NCBI GenBank assembly: GCA_029011315.1
Contig: JAQXLA010000008.1
Coordinates: 23,427 to 87,426 of the forward strand
DNA: 64,000 nucleotides
Direction of reading: 5' to 3'
Source of the DNA: Desulfovibrionaceae bacterium
GTDB taxonomy: Bacteria > Desulfobacterota > Desulfovibrionia > Desulfovibrionales > Desulfovibrionaceae
Shown: positions 47,070-55,987 of the stretch, piece after piece
How the letters are laid out: the number at the start of each line of letters is the position of its first letter
How positions within the stretch are numbered: position 1 is the stretch's first letter
Notes under the pieces: generated by a model
What the model was told of the DNA's origin: nothing
The model's input: only the letters and a program-made list of their open reading frames with translations
Databases searched by the model: none
Program-made: the position numbers and the translations under genes

Positions 47070-48728
47070 ATGCGCAGTGACAGAATGAAGAAGGGATTGG
47101 AAAAAGCGCCGCACAGGTCGCTGATGTATGCCCTTGGCCTGACGAAAGAAGAAATCGATAGACCTTTTATCGGCATTGTGAATGCCGGCAATGAAATTGT
47201 CCCCGGTCATATGCATCTTGATAAGATCGCAGAGGCTGTGAAGGCCGGTGTCCGCATGGCCGGCGGAACGCCTATCGAGTTCCGTACAATTGGCGTTTGC
47301 GACGGTATTGCCATGAATCATGAGGGGATGAAGTTTTCTTTGACATCCCGCGAAGTGATTACGGATACCATTGAAGTTATGGCCAAGGCGCATCCGTTTG
47401 ATGCCCTTGTTTTTATTCCGAATTGCGACAAGAGCGTGCCCGGCATGCTGATGGCAATGATGCGCCTCAATCTCCCTTCGCTGATTGTCAGCGGCGGTCC
47501 TATGCTGGCTGGTCGGAACAATTCGGACCTTATTACGGTTTTTGAAGGCGTTGGCAGCGTTCGTACCGGAGCGATGACGGAAGAAGAGCTGGAGGAAATG
47601 GTAGAAAATGCCTGCCCTGGTTGTGGATCCTGTTCCGGCATGTACACAGCGAACACGATGAACTGTCTCTGCGAGGCTATGGGCGTAGCTCTTCCGGGAA
47701 ATGGCACGATTCCTGCGGTTTCCGCGGCACGTATCCGCTTTGCCAAAAAATCCGGTATGCAGGTTATGGAATTGCTGAAAAAGAATATTCGTCCTTTGGA
47801 TATTGTGACGGAAAAATCCGTGCACAATGCCGTGGCTGCGGATATGGCTTTGGGCGGCTCCACTAACACGACGCTGCATCTTCCCGCTGTCTTCCATGAA
47901 GCCGGACTTCATCTTTCCTTTGATATTTTTGATGAAATCAGCCGAAAAACGCCGAATATCTGCAAGCTTTCTCCTGCTGGGAAACATCATATCGAAGATC
48001 TCCACGGTGCTGGAGGTATTCCTGCGGTTATGGCGGCTCTTTTGGATAAAGGGCTGGTTTTCGGTGATGTTCAAACGGTCACCGGCAAGACTCTTGCGGA
48101 AAATCTTTCAGATCTGCATGCGCACATTCAGAATCCCGATGTCATTCGCATTGATCGTCCTTACCGGGAAGAAGGCGGCATCGCCATTCTGCGTGGCAAC
48201 CTCGCTCCTGAAGGTGCGGTTGTAAAGCAGTCTGCCGTAGCACCTGAAATGATGTGCCGAGAGGTGACGGCGCGCGTGTTCAACAGCGAGGAAGAGGGAT
48301 CTGATGCAATCCTCGGCGGAAAAATCAAGAAAGGCGACGCAGTTGTCATTCGTTATGAAGGTCCGCGCGGCGGCCCGGGAATGAGAGAGATGCTGACTCC
48401 GACTTCCGCTATTGTCGGAATGGGGCTCGGCGCGGATGTCGCGTTGCTTACGGACGGACGCTTCAGCGGCGGCAGCCGGGGAGCGGCTATCGGTCATATC
48501 TCTCCTGAAGCGGCTGACGGCGGTTTGATCGGTTTGATTGAAGATGGAGATCGTATTTTGATCGATATCCCGAATAGAAAGCTGGAATTGCTTGTTGATG
48601 AAGCGGTGCTGGATGAAAGAAGAAAGAACTTTGCGATGCCGCAGAAGAAAGTCGAATCGCCTTTCCTGCGCCGGTATGCCCAGCTGGTAACATCAGCTTC
48701 AACTGGCGGAGTCTACCGGAAGTTCTAA
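47070..48728 (+). CDS. ilvD: Dihydroxy-acid dehydratase
   Basis: 552 residues from the ATG at 47070 with GGAGGAG 10 nt upstream. Cluster ligands and active-site motifs are present: [16 protein letters not shown] near residue 122 and [19 protein letters not shown] near 192, plus [21 protein letters not shown] at the C-terminal domain. It dehydrates dihydroxy-acids in valine, leucine and isoleucine synthesis, using an oxygen-sensitive Fe-S cluster. It is followed by a bidirectional terminator. Confidence 0.97.
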   Translation: MRSDRMKKGLEKAPHRSLMYALGLTKEEIDRPFIGIVNAGNEIVPGHMHLDKIAEAVKAGVRMAGGTPIEFRTIGVCDGIAMNHEGMKFSLTSREVITDTIEVMAKAHPFDALVFIPNCDKSVPGMLMAMMRLNLPSLIVSGGPMLAGRNNSDLITVFEGVGSVRTGAMTEEELEEMVENACPGCGSCSGMYTANTMNCLCEAMGVALPGNGTIPAVSAARIRFAKKSGMQVMELLKKNIRPLDIVTEKSVHNAVAADMALGGSTNTTLHLPAVFHEAGLHLSFDIFDEISRKTPNICKLSPAGKHHIEDLHGAGGIPAVMAALLDKGLVFGDVQTVTGKTLAENLSDLHAHIQNPDVIRIDRPYREEGGIAILRGNLAPEGAVVKQSAVAPEMMCREVTARVFNSEEEGSDAILGGKIKKGDAVVIRYEGPRGGPGMREMLTPTSAIVGMGLGADVALLTDGRFSGGSRGAAIGHISPEAADGGLIGLIEDGDRILIDIPNRKLELLVDEAVLDERRKNFAMPQKKVESPFLRRYAQLVTSASTGGVYRKF

Positions 48729-48750
48729 TCTTTTTTTCTTAAAGAGATTG

Positions 48751-48783
48751 AAGAAAGGCGGCGTAAAAAACGCCGCCTTTCTT
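48751..48783. terminator. Bidirectional terminator between ilvD and mltG
   Basis: AAAGGCGGCGT (48754-48764) pairs with ACGCCGCCTTT (48770-48780), with a short A loop. T-rich tracts follow on both strands, so it serves the two convergent genes. Confidence 0.88.
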
Positions 48784-48793
48784 ACAGTTCAGT

Positions 48794-49855
48794 TTAGCGC
48801 TGGTATTTGTTGACGGCGTTGTTATGTTCTTTCAATGTTCTGCTGAAAAAATGCGTGCCGTCGTTGCGGGAGACAAAATACAGATAATCGTGCTTTTCAG
48901 GATTGAATGCGGCTTTGAGACTTTTCATGCCTGGCGAGCAGATAGGGCCAGGAGGAAGCCCTTTTTGACGGTATGTATTGTAGGGATTTTTGTCATCATT
49001 CAGATGCGATCGGCGGAGTCGGCCGTGAAACTGCTGTCCGAGGCCATAAATCGTTGTAGGATCGGCCTGAAGAAGCATGCCCAGCTTTTGCCGGTTGGCG
49101 TACACACCGGCCACCTTGCTCCGTTCTTCAGCGCAGCCGGTTTCCTTTTCTACAATCGATGCTAAAATCAGAACAGGCATGATCTCCTGGACTCTGCTTC
49201 GGGAAAGGGGGCGTGAATCCTGCCGCATCATTCCAATTTTTTTCCAGAATGTGTCGATCATGCGGCTGGCTATGGTACGGGCTGACGCTCTGTTCCGTTC
49301 TGAGGATTGCAAAAAAAGATAGGTATCCGGAAAAAGAAAGCCTTCGGCATTCTTTCCGCTGATCCCCCAATGACGAAGAAATTCCGGATCATGAATCACA
49401 TCTCGAAAATCTTCAAAGCGCACCAGTCCGGCTTTTTCCAAAAGTTCGGCGGTATTCCACCAAGTCAGCCCCTCGGGTATAGTCACCCGTTCCATATATG
49501 GTTGACCCTCAGTAAGATGTTTCAGCACCTGTGAAGGAGACCAGCCTGTATTGACCATAAACCGTCCAGCTTTCAGTGCGTTTCCCCGATTTTTATACAA
49601 TGCAAGCCAGCGGAAGAAACGGGCATTGGAAATGCATCCTTCCCGTTCCAAAATCGGTGCAAGAGAGGAGATCGTCGCCCCAGGCTGTACAGTAATGGTG
49701 ATGTTCCTTGCGGGGAGTGTTCCAGTACTTTGAAGAAAGTGGAAGGCAGACCAGACACTGAGTGAGATGCCTGAAGCCAGCAACAGTATAAGAAGACAGC
49801 ATAGTGTCTTTTGGGGAGATGCGGTCAGACGCTTGAGCAGTGTGAAAAAAAACAT
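48794..49855 (-). CDS. mltG: Endolytic murein transglycosylase MltG
   Basis: 353 residues from the ATG at 49855, which overlaps no conserved part of ruvX. It has an N-terminal membrane helix (LLILLLASGISLSVWSAFHFL), a LysM-like region, then the YceG/MltG domain: EGFLFPDTYLF near residue 195, LASIVEKETG with the catalytic Glu near 255, NRQKLGMLLQADPTTIYGLG and NTYRQKGLPPGPICSPG. It cleaves nascent glycan strands at the inner membrane and so sets their length. Confidence 0.94.
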   Translation of the reverse strand: MFFFTLLKRLTASPQKTLCCLLILLLASGISLSVWSAFHFLQSTGTLPARNITITVQPGATISSLAPILEREGCISNARFFRWLALYKNRGNALKAGRFMVNTGWSPSQVLKHLTEGQPYMERVTIPEGLTWWNTAELLEKAGLVRFEDFRDVIHDPEFLRHWGISGKNAEGFLFPDTYLFLQSSERNRASARTIASRMIDTFWKKIGMMRQDSRPLSRSRVQEIMPVLILASIVEKETGCAEERSKVAGVYANRQKLGMLLQADPTTIYGLGQQFHGRLRRSHLNDDKNPYNTYRQKGLPPGPICSPGMKSLKAAFNPEKHDYLYFVSRNDGTHFFSRTLKEHNNAVNKYQR

Positions 49856-49857
49856 GT

Positions 49858-50304
49858 TTATTTGCTTTCGCCTGATAAAATGCGTTGTCGTGATTTTTCC
49901 GGTGAATCGAGAAAGGACTGCAAAATGATGACGGCGGCCTGCTGATCCAGTACGGTCTTTCCGGATTTGCATGACCGACCTGCTTCATGCAGATCCCGCT
50001 GTGCCTGAATGCTGCTGAGCTCTTCCGACATCCAGTACAGCGGCAGAGAAATTCTTCTGGAAAGGCTCGCGGCAAAATTTCGAACCTGCCGAGTTGTCAG
50101 TGTTTCATTGCCGTATAAGTCCTTTGGAAGGCCGATTACAATCGCATCAGGCTGTTCTTTTTCAAGAATTCCAAGCAGTTCCTCAAAAAATTGAACTCGG
50201 TTTCTTTTGATAATGGTGCAGCGCGGAAAGGCAAGAACGCCTCCCGCATCGGAGACGGCTATGCCTGTGCGAACCTGTCCATAGTCCAGTGCGAGATACT
50301 TCAT
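49858..50304 (-). CDS. ruvX: RuvX/YqgF pre-16S rRNA nuclease
   Basis: 148 residues from the ATG at 50304 (MKYLALDYGQVRTGIAVSD); a TTG 33 nt upstream is possible. It is an RNase H-fold protein with the ALDYG-x2-RTG motif, VIGLPKDLYGNE near residue 65 and a C-terminal DQQAAVIILQSFLD. Family members process the 5' end of pre-16S rRNA. Pairing with mltG, 2 nt downstream, is very common. Confidence 0.93.
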   Translation of the reverse strand: MKYLALDYGQVRTGIAVSDAGGVLAFPRCTIIKRNRVQFFEELLGILEKEQPDAIVIGLPKDLYGNETLTTRQVRNFAASLSRRISLPLYWMSEELSSIQAQRDLHEAGRSCKSGKTVLDQQAAVIILQSFLDSPEKSRQRILSGESK

Positions 50305-50482
50305 GGGCTTGTCATATTTGGCGTAAAAGTGAGTCAAAAAATAAATGATGCCTTGCGGCTTATTTTATAGCGCAGAAGTGTAGCGCGTTCCAGATTATAC
50401 AGCAAGATGCTGGCTAGTTGACGCTTTTCTGCTCTCTGTTTACGATAACTGACCTCAATATATTGGGAAAGGAGGTGATAAA

Positions 50483-50683
50483 ATGCATATTGTCGTCAAT
50501 GGAGAACCTCGGGAATGCCAGGAGGGGATCAGTGTCTCTGCGTTCATCGCTTCGCTTTCTCTAAAGCCTGAAACGCTTGTTGTGGAACTGAATGGGGAAA
50601 TCCTTGATTCTTCATCCTGGAAAAATGCTCCGCTTCGGGAAAATGATATGCTGGAACTCCTGCAATTTGTTGGAGGCGGTTAA
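50483..50683 (+). CDS. thiS: Sulfur carrier protein ThiS
   Basis: 66 residues, a ubiquitin-like beta-grasp protein: MHIVVNGEPRECQEGISVSAF at the N-terminus and LLQFVGGG at the C-terminus, whose terminal Gly-Gly is thiocarboxylated to donate sulfur to thiazole formation. The ribosome site AAAGGAGGTGATAAA is nearly a full anti-SD complement. No thiG, thiH, thiE or thiF is adjacent and a terminator follows, so it is a single-gene unit here. Confidence 0.85.
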   Translation: MHIVVNGEPRECQEGISVSAFIASLSLKPETLVVELNGEILDSSSWKNAPLRENDMLELLQFVGGG

Positions 50684-50720
50684 TTTGGAAAGTTTGTCAG
50701 CATGAATATGTCGATGGCAG

Positions 50721-50756
50721 AAAGGTCTGTGTTTGAAAAACAGGCCTTTTTATTTT
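50721..50756 (+). terminator. Terminator after thiS
   Basis: AAAGGTCTG (50721-50729) pairs, with one G-U, with CAGGCCTTT (50741-50749). TTTATTTT follows. Confidence 0.8.
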
Positions 50757-50763
50757 GAAAATA

Positions 50764-50793
50764 TCTTGCCTTTTTGCGGTTCCTGTTTCAAAG
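50764..50793. repeat. 30-bp interspersed repeat, copy 2
   Basis: Matches 46068-46097 in 28 of 30 positions. Both copies lie just after a terminator and upstream of a gene. Confidence 0.6.
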
Positions 50794-51063
50794 TTACGTC
50801 AGCCAATCAACAGAAGAAAATCCGTATGGAAGCGCTGGATTGAAAGCGGAAAAGAGCAGGAAAAGCGCTGTCCGAATTGTTTCAGCAGAGTTGACAAGTA
50901 TAAGATGTTTTTTTTGAGAATGGACAACAGATGCCTTTTCTTCTGCGGGGCTGTTGGCATTGCACCAAATTTTTATACATTGTCCATGCGCAGGAAAAAG
51001 CGCTAGACTCGGATTCAAATCCGGATTTCAGCATGGAACAATGGCATATGCGAAGGATTTTTT

Positions 51064-53067
51064 ATGAATGAAGTGTCTGAAGAAAGCGTTATGCCTGTGG
51101 AAAATGTGGAAGACAATGCTTCTTGCGAAATAGAACACAGGGAAAAGCCGAAACGGCGGCGTTCACGACGTTTTGCAGGGGAAAAAAAACAGGCTGCGCA
51201 GACTTTGGTCGATCCTGCTGAAGATCTGTTGCAGCAAAATCAGGATGGGAATCTGAAGGATCGGCTTCCGGTTGAGGCTGTGTCGCTACTCCCTTCCGTG
51301 CGCCCTGAAGATGCTCTATCGAATAGAGAAAGCCTGACAGTGATAGCTGAAGAACTTGTTTCCGGCGCGCCTTTGATACCTTCTTCTCCGTCCAAACGTT
51401 CCCGTTCCCGTGCCAGAGGCAGAAAAAAGGCTCGAGAAGAAGTTGATGCCCAGGTTGAGCAGATGCTGAATCACGCTGAAGCCAATCCTACGACGGGGCT
51501 GTCCAAACCTCCCAAAACACAATCGCAGCCCGTGAAAAAAATGCTTGTCAGCGTCCTCCCCGGAGATTTGGTGGAAGTAGCACTGATGGAAGACGGGCAG
51601 ATGCGTGAATATTATGTGGAGATGACGCATCAGGCTAAAATTCGGGGGAATATTTACAAAGGCGTTATCAGTAATATCGATGTCAATCTTCAGGCTGCTT
51701 TTGTGAACTATGGCGGCGTAAAAAATGGTTTTCTCCAGATTGATGAAGTTCATCCTGAATATTATCTTCAGCCGCATGACGCTTCAAAAGGGCATCGTTT
51801 CCCTCCCATACAGAAGGTTCTTCGCGTAGGTCAGGAAGTACTGGTTCAAGTCGTTAAGGAGCCTGCGGGATCGAAAGGAGCGTTTCTAACCACGAAGGTC
51901 TCTCTGGCTGGCAGATTTCTTGTTCTGACTCCTGGGCAGGAGCAGATCGGTATTTCCCGAAAGGTTGAGGATGCTGAAGAGAGATCCAGACTGCGAGAAC
52001 TGATTGTTGGCCTGAATCCTGGAGATGGACTTGGGGCCATCGTGCGTACCGTGAGTGCTGGAACTGGAAAAACAACGCTGCAGAAAGATCTCAGCTATCT
52101 GAAACGTGTTTGGAAGGATATTCGCAAGCGTGCGGGTACAGAGAAAGCTCCCTGTCTGATTTATCAGGAACCTGGATTGGCCAGTCGGTGTATCAGGGAT
52201 TATCTTTCTGAGGATATTGCGGAAATTTGGGTCGATGACGCCCAGACTGCGGAAAATATCCGGGTTACGACTTCCATGCTTTTTCCTCGCAGGGGAGATC
52301 TCGTCCGTCTGTATGAAAACCGGCAGGAGACGTTATGGGAAAAATTCAGCCTCCTGCACCAGATTGAGCAGGTTTTTTCCCGTGAAGTGATTTTGCCTTC
52401 CGGAGGACGTCTGGTTTTTGATCAGACTGAGGCTTTGATGGCTGTTGATATCAATTCCGGGCGGACGACGGGAAAAACAAATTTTGAAACTATGGCTTTT
52501 CGTACCAATATGGAGGCCGCTGTCGCTATAGCCAATCAGCTTCGCCTGCGTGATGTCGGCGGACAGATTGTGATCGACTTTATTGAAATGCGGGATCCAG
52601 ATCGCTGCCGCGATGTTGAAAAAGCCATGCGTGCAGCGATGAAATCAGATCGAGCCCGTCATGATATTGGCAAAATGAGTTCTTTCGGACTGCTGGAAAT
52701 CGTTCGTCAGCGTATTGCGGCTTCGGCTATTTCCATTTCAATGGAGCCTTGTCCGCACTGCAACGGAACAGGACAGCGTCGAAACCGTGAATGGCAGGCT
52801 GTGCAGACGATTCGCGATCTGTACCGTAAAATGCGCTCAGCAGTCCAGGAAGGGCTGGAAACATGTATTTGCCGCATGGATGCGGAACATGCTCTGTATC
52901 TGTTGAATACGAAAAGAGATCGTTTGGCAGAATTGGAACATCAATTCGGCATTCGTCTGGAAATCCGCATTTCCGGATCAATTGGCGTGGAAACGGACAA
53001 TACGGAACAGAGCCTGGGTGAATCCTGCAGATCCCGCCGTGAGGAAGCCGGAAGGAATCGTCGATGA
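51064..53067 (+). CDS. Rne/Rng family ribonuclease (RNase E/G)
   Basis: 667 residues. The first 155 residues are a basic and acidic disordered leader (KPKRRRSRRF, KRSRSRARGRKKA). The catalytic core starts near 160: an S1 domain (IYKGVISNIDVNLQAAFVNYG), RNase H-like and 5'-sensor regions, the metal-binding FDQTEALMAVDINSGR near 460, GGQIVIDFIEM near 500, and the Zn-link PCPHCNGTG near 560. It initiates mRNA decay and rRNA/tRNA maturation. The disordered extension is N-terminal rather than C-terminal as in E. coli RNase E. It overlaps queH by 4 nt. Confidence 0.94.
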   Translation: MNEVSEESVMPVENVEDNASCEIEHREKPKRRRSRRFAGEKKQAAQTLVDPAEDLLQQNQDGNLKDRLPVEAVSLLPSVRPEDALSNRESLTVIAEELVSGAPLIPSSPSKRSRSRARGRKKAREEVDAQVEQMLNHAEANPTTGLSKPPKTQSQPVKKMLVSVLPGDLVEVALMEDGQMREYYVEMTHQAKIRGNIYKGVISNIDVNLQAAFVNYGGVKNGFLQIDEVHPEYYLQPHDASKGHRFPPIQKVLRVGQEVLVQVVKEPAGSKGAFLTTKVSLAGRFLVLTPGQEQIGISRKVEDAEERSRLRELIVGLNPGDGLGAIVRTVSAGTGKTTLQKDLSYLKRVWKDIRKRAGTEKAPCLIYQEPGLASRCIRDYLSEDIAEIWVDDAQTAENIRVTTSMLFPRRGDLVRLYENRQETLWEKFSLLHQIEQVFSREVILPSGGRLVFDQTEALMAVDINSGRTTGKTNFETMAFRTNMEAAVAIANQLRLRDVGGQIVIDFIEMRDPDRCRDVEKAMRAAMKSDRARHDIGKMSSFGLLEIVRQRIAASAISISMEPCPHCNGTGQRRNREWQAVQTIRDLYRKMRSAVQEGLETCICRMDAEHALYLLNTKRDRLAELEHQFGIRLEIRISGSIGVETDNTEQSLGESCRSRREEAGRNRR

Positions 53068-53654
53068 AAACATGTCTGCTTCATGTCTGTTGCGGTCCAT
53101 GCTCCATCATGTGTATTGAAGCTCTGCAGAAAGAGGGCTTTGCCGTGACAGGCTATTTTGCCAATCCGAATATTCATCCTGTGTCGGAGTATCTGCGCCG
53201 TAGAGAAGCCATGGAGCAGGTTGCAGCACGGATGGAGATTCCCATGATTTGGCAGGATAATGTATGCAATCCTGCCGGCTGGATTGAAATGACTGTGAAA
53301 AGCGGTATTTCCGGCAATCAGGAATATGCGCGTTGCGCGTATTGCTATGAAACCCGTATTGCGTTGACGGCAGCTGCGGCGCAGGAACGGAACTTCGACG
53401 TGTTCACAACCAGTCTGCTGTATTCGAAATATCAGCAGCACGATATTATTCGTTCGCTCTGCAGCGAGTATGGAGGACCTCGTTTCCTGTACCGTGATTT
53501 TCGGGAGTACTGGCAAGAAGGCAATGACCGGGCGAGAGCATGGGGGCTTTACCGTCAGAATTACTGCGGATGTGTTTTCAGTGAAGCGGAAAGATTTGCC
53601 AAAAAGCTTGCACGGCTTGCTGAAAAAAGTCCGGATCTTCCGGGAGATCATTAG
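53064..53654 (+). CDS. queH: Epoxyqueuosine reductase QueH
   Basis: 196 residues. It has the QueH (former DUF208) cysteines: HVCCGPCS at the N-terminus, RCAYCYETR near residue 92 and NYCGCVFSE near 170. These bind the Fe-S cluster and second metal site that reduce epoxyqueuosine to queuosine in tRNA. It replaces the cobalamin-dependent QueG. The start overlaps the RNase E/G stop (ATGA). Its 3' end overlaps the convergent thioesterase by 4 nt. Confidence 0.94.
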   Translation: MKTCLLHVCCGPCSIMCIEALQKEGFAVTGYFANPNIHPVSEYLRRREAMEQVAARMEIPMIWQDNVCNPAGWIEMTVKSGISGNQEYARCAYCYETRIALTAAAAQERNFDVFTTSLLYSKYQQHDIIRSLCSEYGGPRFLYRDFREYWQEGNDRARAWGLYRQNYCGCVFSEAERFAKKLARLAEKSPDLPGDH

Positions 53655-54430
53655 AAATGCGTTGCTTCTTTCCAGAAAAGTCGAGCCCGGCATGTTTCGG
53701 TTTGATTCCCGTTCTCGTCGGTGCGCATAATGGTGTGTCTGGTTTCCAGTAAGTTTGTGTCGTCAGCAGTGGGCAGATATGCGGTGCAGCTGCTTTCCAG
53801 ATGATCGCCAGGAAAGGTTTCCGATCTGAAGCGGATATCCACCATGGCCAATTGTTTGTCAGTTTTCGGCATTGGTTCCAGAATCCAGGAAAAATAGAGG
53901 GCGTTGTTGACGTGGCCGTTTACGTCAAGGTCGTCTTTTCGAACCAGAAGCTGTGCCCGATGCGGACAGTTCTGTGCTTTTGGAAGAATCTTTCCGCTGA
54001 AGGGGATGATATCGAAGGTTTTTTCTGGATATTCCTGTATCATATCTTCAGGCATAGGAGCGATATGCCGTGTTTTGAGATCAAGGATAGTCCATTCCGC
54101 TGCGGCACTGAGCAAAAGCGTTGCATCGTCAGCATTCAAAATTTCATATCCTCTGTGGCCAAAGCGATCCAGTCTCCCCGGCCATGTTCTGACGCGAATG
54201 GATTCTTCAGTCCGAGGAAGTCGATTGATCTGCAGAACCATGCGCGTCAGTACCCAGGTGATGCCCCTGGCAAAAACCTGATCCTCTCCGAATCCCATTG
54301 CTTTGGCATTCAGAGCTGCGGCTTCCTGAAGCCAGTCGGCAACGGCCGCCAGTCTTGCTTTTCCGTCCGCAGAAGTTTCCCGATGCCTTACCCGTGTGTC
54401 CATAAAAAATTCCGGAAAATTTGCGATCAC
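53651..54430 (-). CDS. Acyl-ACP thioesterase (FatA/B-like double hot-dog)
   Basis: 259 residues from a GTG at 54430 with AGGAG 7 nt upstream. Two hot-dog domains: the first has RHRETSADGKARLAAVADWLQEAA and GITWVLTRM, the second has VRKDDLDVNGHVNNALYFSWI, where N, H and nearby residues match the catalytic set of plant and bacterial acyl-ACP thioesterases. It releases fatty acids from acyl-ACP in the cytoplasm. It diverges from the S24 repressor gene across an AT-rich spacer. Confidence 0.9.
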   Translation of the reverse strand: MIANFPEFFMDTRVRHRETSADGKARLAAVADWLQEAAALNAKAMGFGEDQVFARGITWVLTRMVLQINRLPRTEESIRVRTWPGRLDRFGHRGYEILNADDATLLLSAAAEWTILDLKTRHIAPMPEDMIQEYPEKTFDIIPFSGKILPKAQNCPHRAQLLVRKDDLDVNGHVNNALYFSWILEPMPKTDKQLAMVDIRFRSETFPGDHLESSCTAYLPTADDTNLLETRHTIMRTDENGNQTETCRARLFWKEATHF

Positions 54431-54518
54431 AGCCTGCTCCTGAAAAAATTTTGTGAACCATGGTAAAAAATGTGCTGTATATGATCAAGTAAATATTTTT
54501 TATACAACTTTTATAATT

Positions 54519-54537
54519 ATGAATGATAATCATTATT
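54519..54537. promoter_or_regulatory. Fur-box-like palindrome
   Basis: The core ATGATAATCAT is identical to the centre of the 19-bp Fur consensus, with 15 of 19 positions matching overall. AATGAT-A-ATCATT is a 6-1-6 inverted repeat. It lies between two divergent genes, neither of which is an obvious iron gene. Confidence 0.5.
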
Positions 54538-54545
54538 ATATGTGC

Positions 54546-54565
54546 AATATGATAGAAATCATATT
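54546..54565. promoter_or_regulatory. 8-4-8 inverted repeat
   Basis: AATATGAT, four bases, ATCATATT form a perfect inverted repeat in the same spacer. It could be an operator; the binding protein is unknown. Confidence 0.4.
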
Positions 54566-54606
54566 CCTAAATATATCTTGATTTTCTGCATTTTTTTTTA
54601 TTTATA

Positions 54607-54661
54607 TTGACATGTTGCATAGATACATAGTACTGATATTTATCAGTATATAGGGGTAAAT
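54607..54661 (+). promoter_or_regulatory. Promoter region and operator of the S24 repressor gene
   Basis: A perfect TTGACA (54607-54612) is followed by an 18-bp perfect palindrome TACTGATA-TT-TATCAGTA (54631-54648) that would cover the -10 and start site. AGGGG precedes the ATG at 54662. The layout suggests autorepression by the encoded repressor, which is inference. Confidence 0.55.
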
Positions 54662-55309
54662 ATGGCTGTCAAAAAGGAAACGTCGGCAATTCTTGATGAT
54701 CTGATCGCCGCTCTTGGCTTTCGTCGAGATATGCAACTTGCTGCATGGCTTGGCATCTCGACTCAGGCAGTCAGTCAGGCCAGAAGAAAGGGAAAAGTTC
54801 CTGAAAGTTGGATAGTCAAAGCCGCAGAAAAGACAGGTCTTTCGATGGATGAACTGTATTTCGGGAGAAAATTGTCAGACCCTGCAGATATCCGGCTTTT
54901 GCGTATTCCCCTGGTATCATCGAGGATGATCCTGCGAGATGGGCTGACGGAAGCCAAACAGGAAATTCTTGACTATATCTGTTTTCGGGAATCCTGGCTG
55001 CGCAAACGTGGAGATCCGAATGGGATGGTTCTGATGTATATGTCAGGCGACAGCATGGAGCCGAGTATTTTTCATAATGATTTGATTTTGATTGATAAAA
55101 ACAGAACTGAAATTGAACCTCATACCGTATATGCCGTGAGCGTTGATAACGGCATTTATATCAAAGAACTGGAAAATTCTCCCGGGCATATTCTGGTACT
55201 TCGCAGCTATAATCCTCGATATGCTCCAATGGAAATTGATTTGAATGGACCTTTGGCAGAATCCGTGAAAGTTATCGGAAAAATTTTATGGTGGTGTCAC
55301 ACTGTTTAA
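54662..55309 (+). CDS. Phage CI-type repressor with S24 peptidase domain
   Basis: 215 residues. Residues 10-65 form a CI-type helix-turn-helix domain (AAWLGISTQAVSQARRKGKVP). Residues 85-212 are a LexA/UmuD-like S24 domain with the catalytic Ser in GDSMEPSI (S131) and Lys in IYIKEL (K168). Such proteins repress prophage or stress genes and can be inactivated by RecA-stimulated self-cleavage, but no clear Ala-Gly cleavage site is visible in the linker. No other phage genes are nearby. Confidence 0.88.
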   Translation: MAVKKETSAILDDLIAALGFRRDMQLAAWLGISTQAVSQARRKGKVPESWIVKAAEKTGLSMDELYFGRKLSDPADIRLLRIPLVSSRMILRDGLTEAKQEILDYICFRESWLRKRGDPNGMVLMYMSGDSMEPSIFHNDLILIDKNRTEIEPHTVYAVSVDNGIYIKELENSPGHILVLRSYNPRYAPMEIDLNGPLAESVKVIGKILWWCHTV

Positions 55310-55366
55310 AAAATCCTATGTCTGGAGCAGAACAGGCGTTTTCCTTTGGAAACCGCCTGTTCTTTT

Positions 55367-55987
55367 TTACAGCCTGATGAGTTTTGTGGCATTGGCGGCC
55401 ATGAGAATAATGTCTTGCATGGAAATTTTTGTGCCGATGCATCGTGAAGCGGCGATCCCGTAGAAAACGATGCTGTTCGCATCTGCAAAGATTTTTGCTC
55501 CATTCTTTTCGCAGGTTATAAGGGCTTCCAGTCCGCGCCCTCCTGTACTTAGACGGACACCGGAATTGAGCAGAGCGATATCCCATGTGCTGTTGATATG
55601 CGGTGCAAGACCTTCCAGAGCCTCAAGAAGCAGGTTTGTTCCAAGTTCTGCAGCACCATCACCCAGCGTATCTGTGGCAATCAGCAGCAAACTTCTGCCG
55701 TCATTCGGCGCAAAGACCGTCTGCACAGCCTCTTCCGAAATTGGTTGTTCCGAGTTATCTTCAGCGTTTTCAGAAAGAGATCCGCTGATATACCAGATGC
55801 CTGCTTCCTGAGCGGAATCGACTTCGTATCCCAGCTTTGCCAGCATCCTTGAAATGGAGTCGCTGATGCTGAGACTGTCGACGAGGATATCAAGTTTTTC
55901 CGGACGATCGGCATCCAGATAGCGTTTGACTTTCAGCAGAGGCGCGGTACCGACCATGTCCCGGCAATCGAGTTTCGTATGGCTCAT
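55367..55987 (-). CDS. YedF-like TusA-DsrE fusion lacking the catalytic cysteines
   Basis: 206 residues. The N-terminal third has the TusA fold pattern (KLDCRDM...APLLKVKRYLD, then LDILVDSLSISDSISRMLAKLGYEV), and the C-terminal part the DsrE-like half of selenium-metabolism YedF (LLIATDTLGDGAAELGTNLL, LLNSGVRLSTGG, LEALITCEKNGAKIFADANS). The invariant TusA motif CPxP is replaced by GTAPL, and the usual C-terminal cysteine motif (CGTCLD-like) is replaced by DANSIVFYG. The protein therefore probably cannot carry sulfur or selenium at the canonical sites. It is a single-gene unit before the tRNA-Leu. Confidence 0.75.
   Translation of the reverse strand: MSHTKLDCRDMVGTAPLLKVKRYLDADRPEKLDILVDSLSISDSISRMLAKLGYEVDSAQEAGIWYISGSLSENAEDNSEQPISEEAVQTVFAPNDGRSLLLIATDTLGDGAAELGTNLLLEALEGLAPHINSTWDIALLNSGVRLSTGGRGLEALITCEKNGAKIFADANSIVFYGIAASRCIGTKISMQDIILMAANATKLIRL

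Larger units (their letters stand above)
50684..51063. other. Intergenic region between thiS and the RNase E/G gene
   Basis: 380 nt. It contains the thiS terminator, the second copy of a 30-bp repeat (50764-50793), and an open frame 50755-51006 whose Lys/Arg/Cys-rich product has no supporting start site or family. No promoter was assigned confidently. Confidence 0.5.

Noticed and set aside
50755..51006. Basic 83-residue open frame between thiS and the RNase E/G gene
   Set aside because: It begins inside the thiS terminator T-run, has no ribosome site and no recognisable family.
54662..55309. LexA
   Set aside because: The helix-turn-helix domain is of the phage CI type rather than the winged LexA type, and no Ala-Gly cleavage site is visible in the linker.
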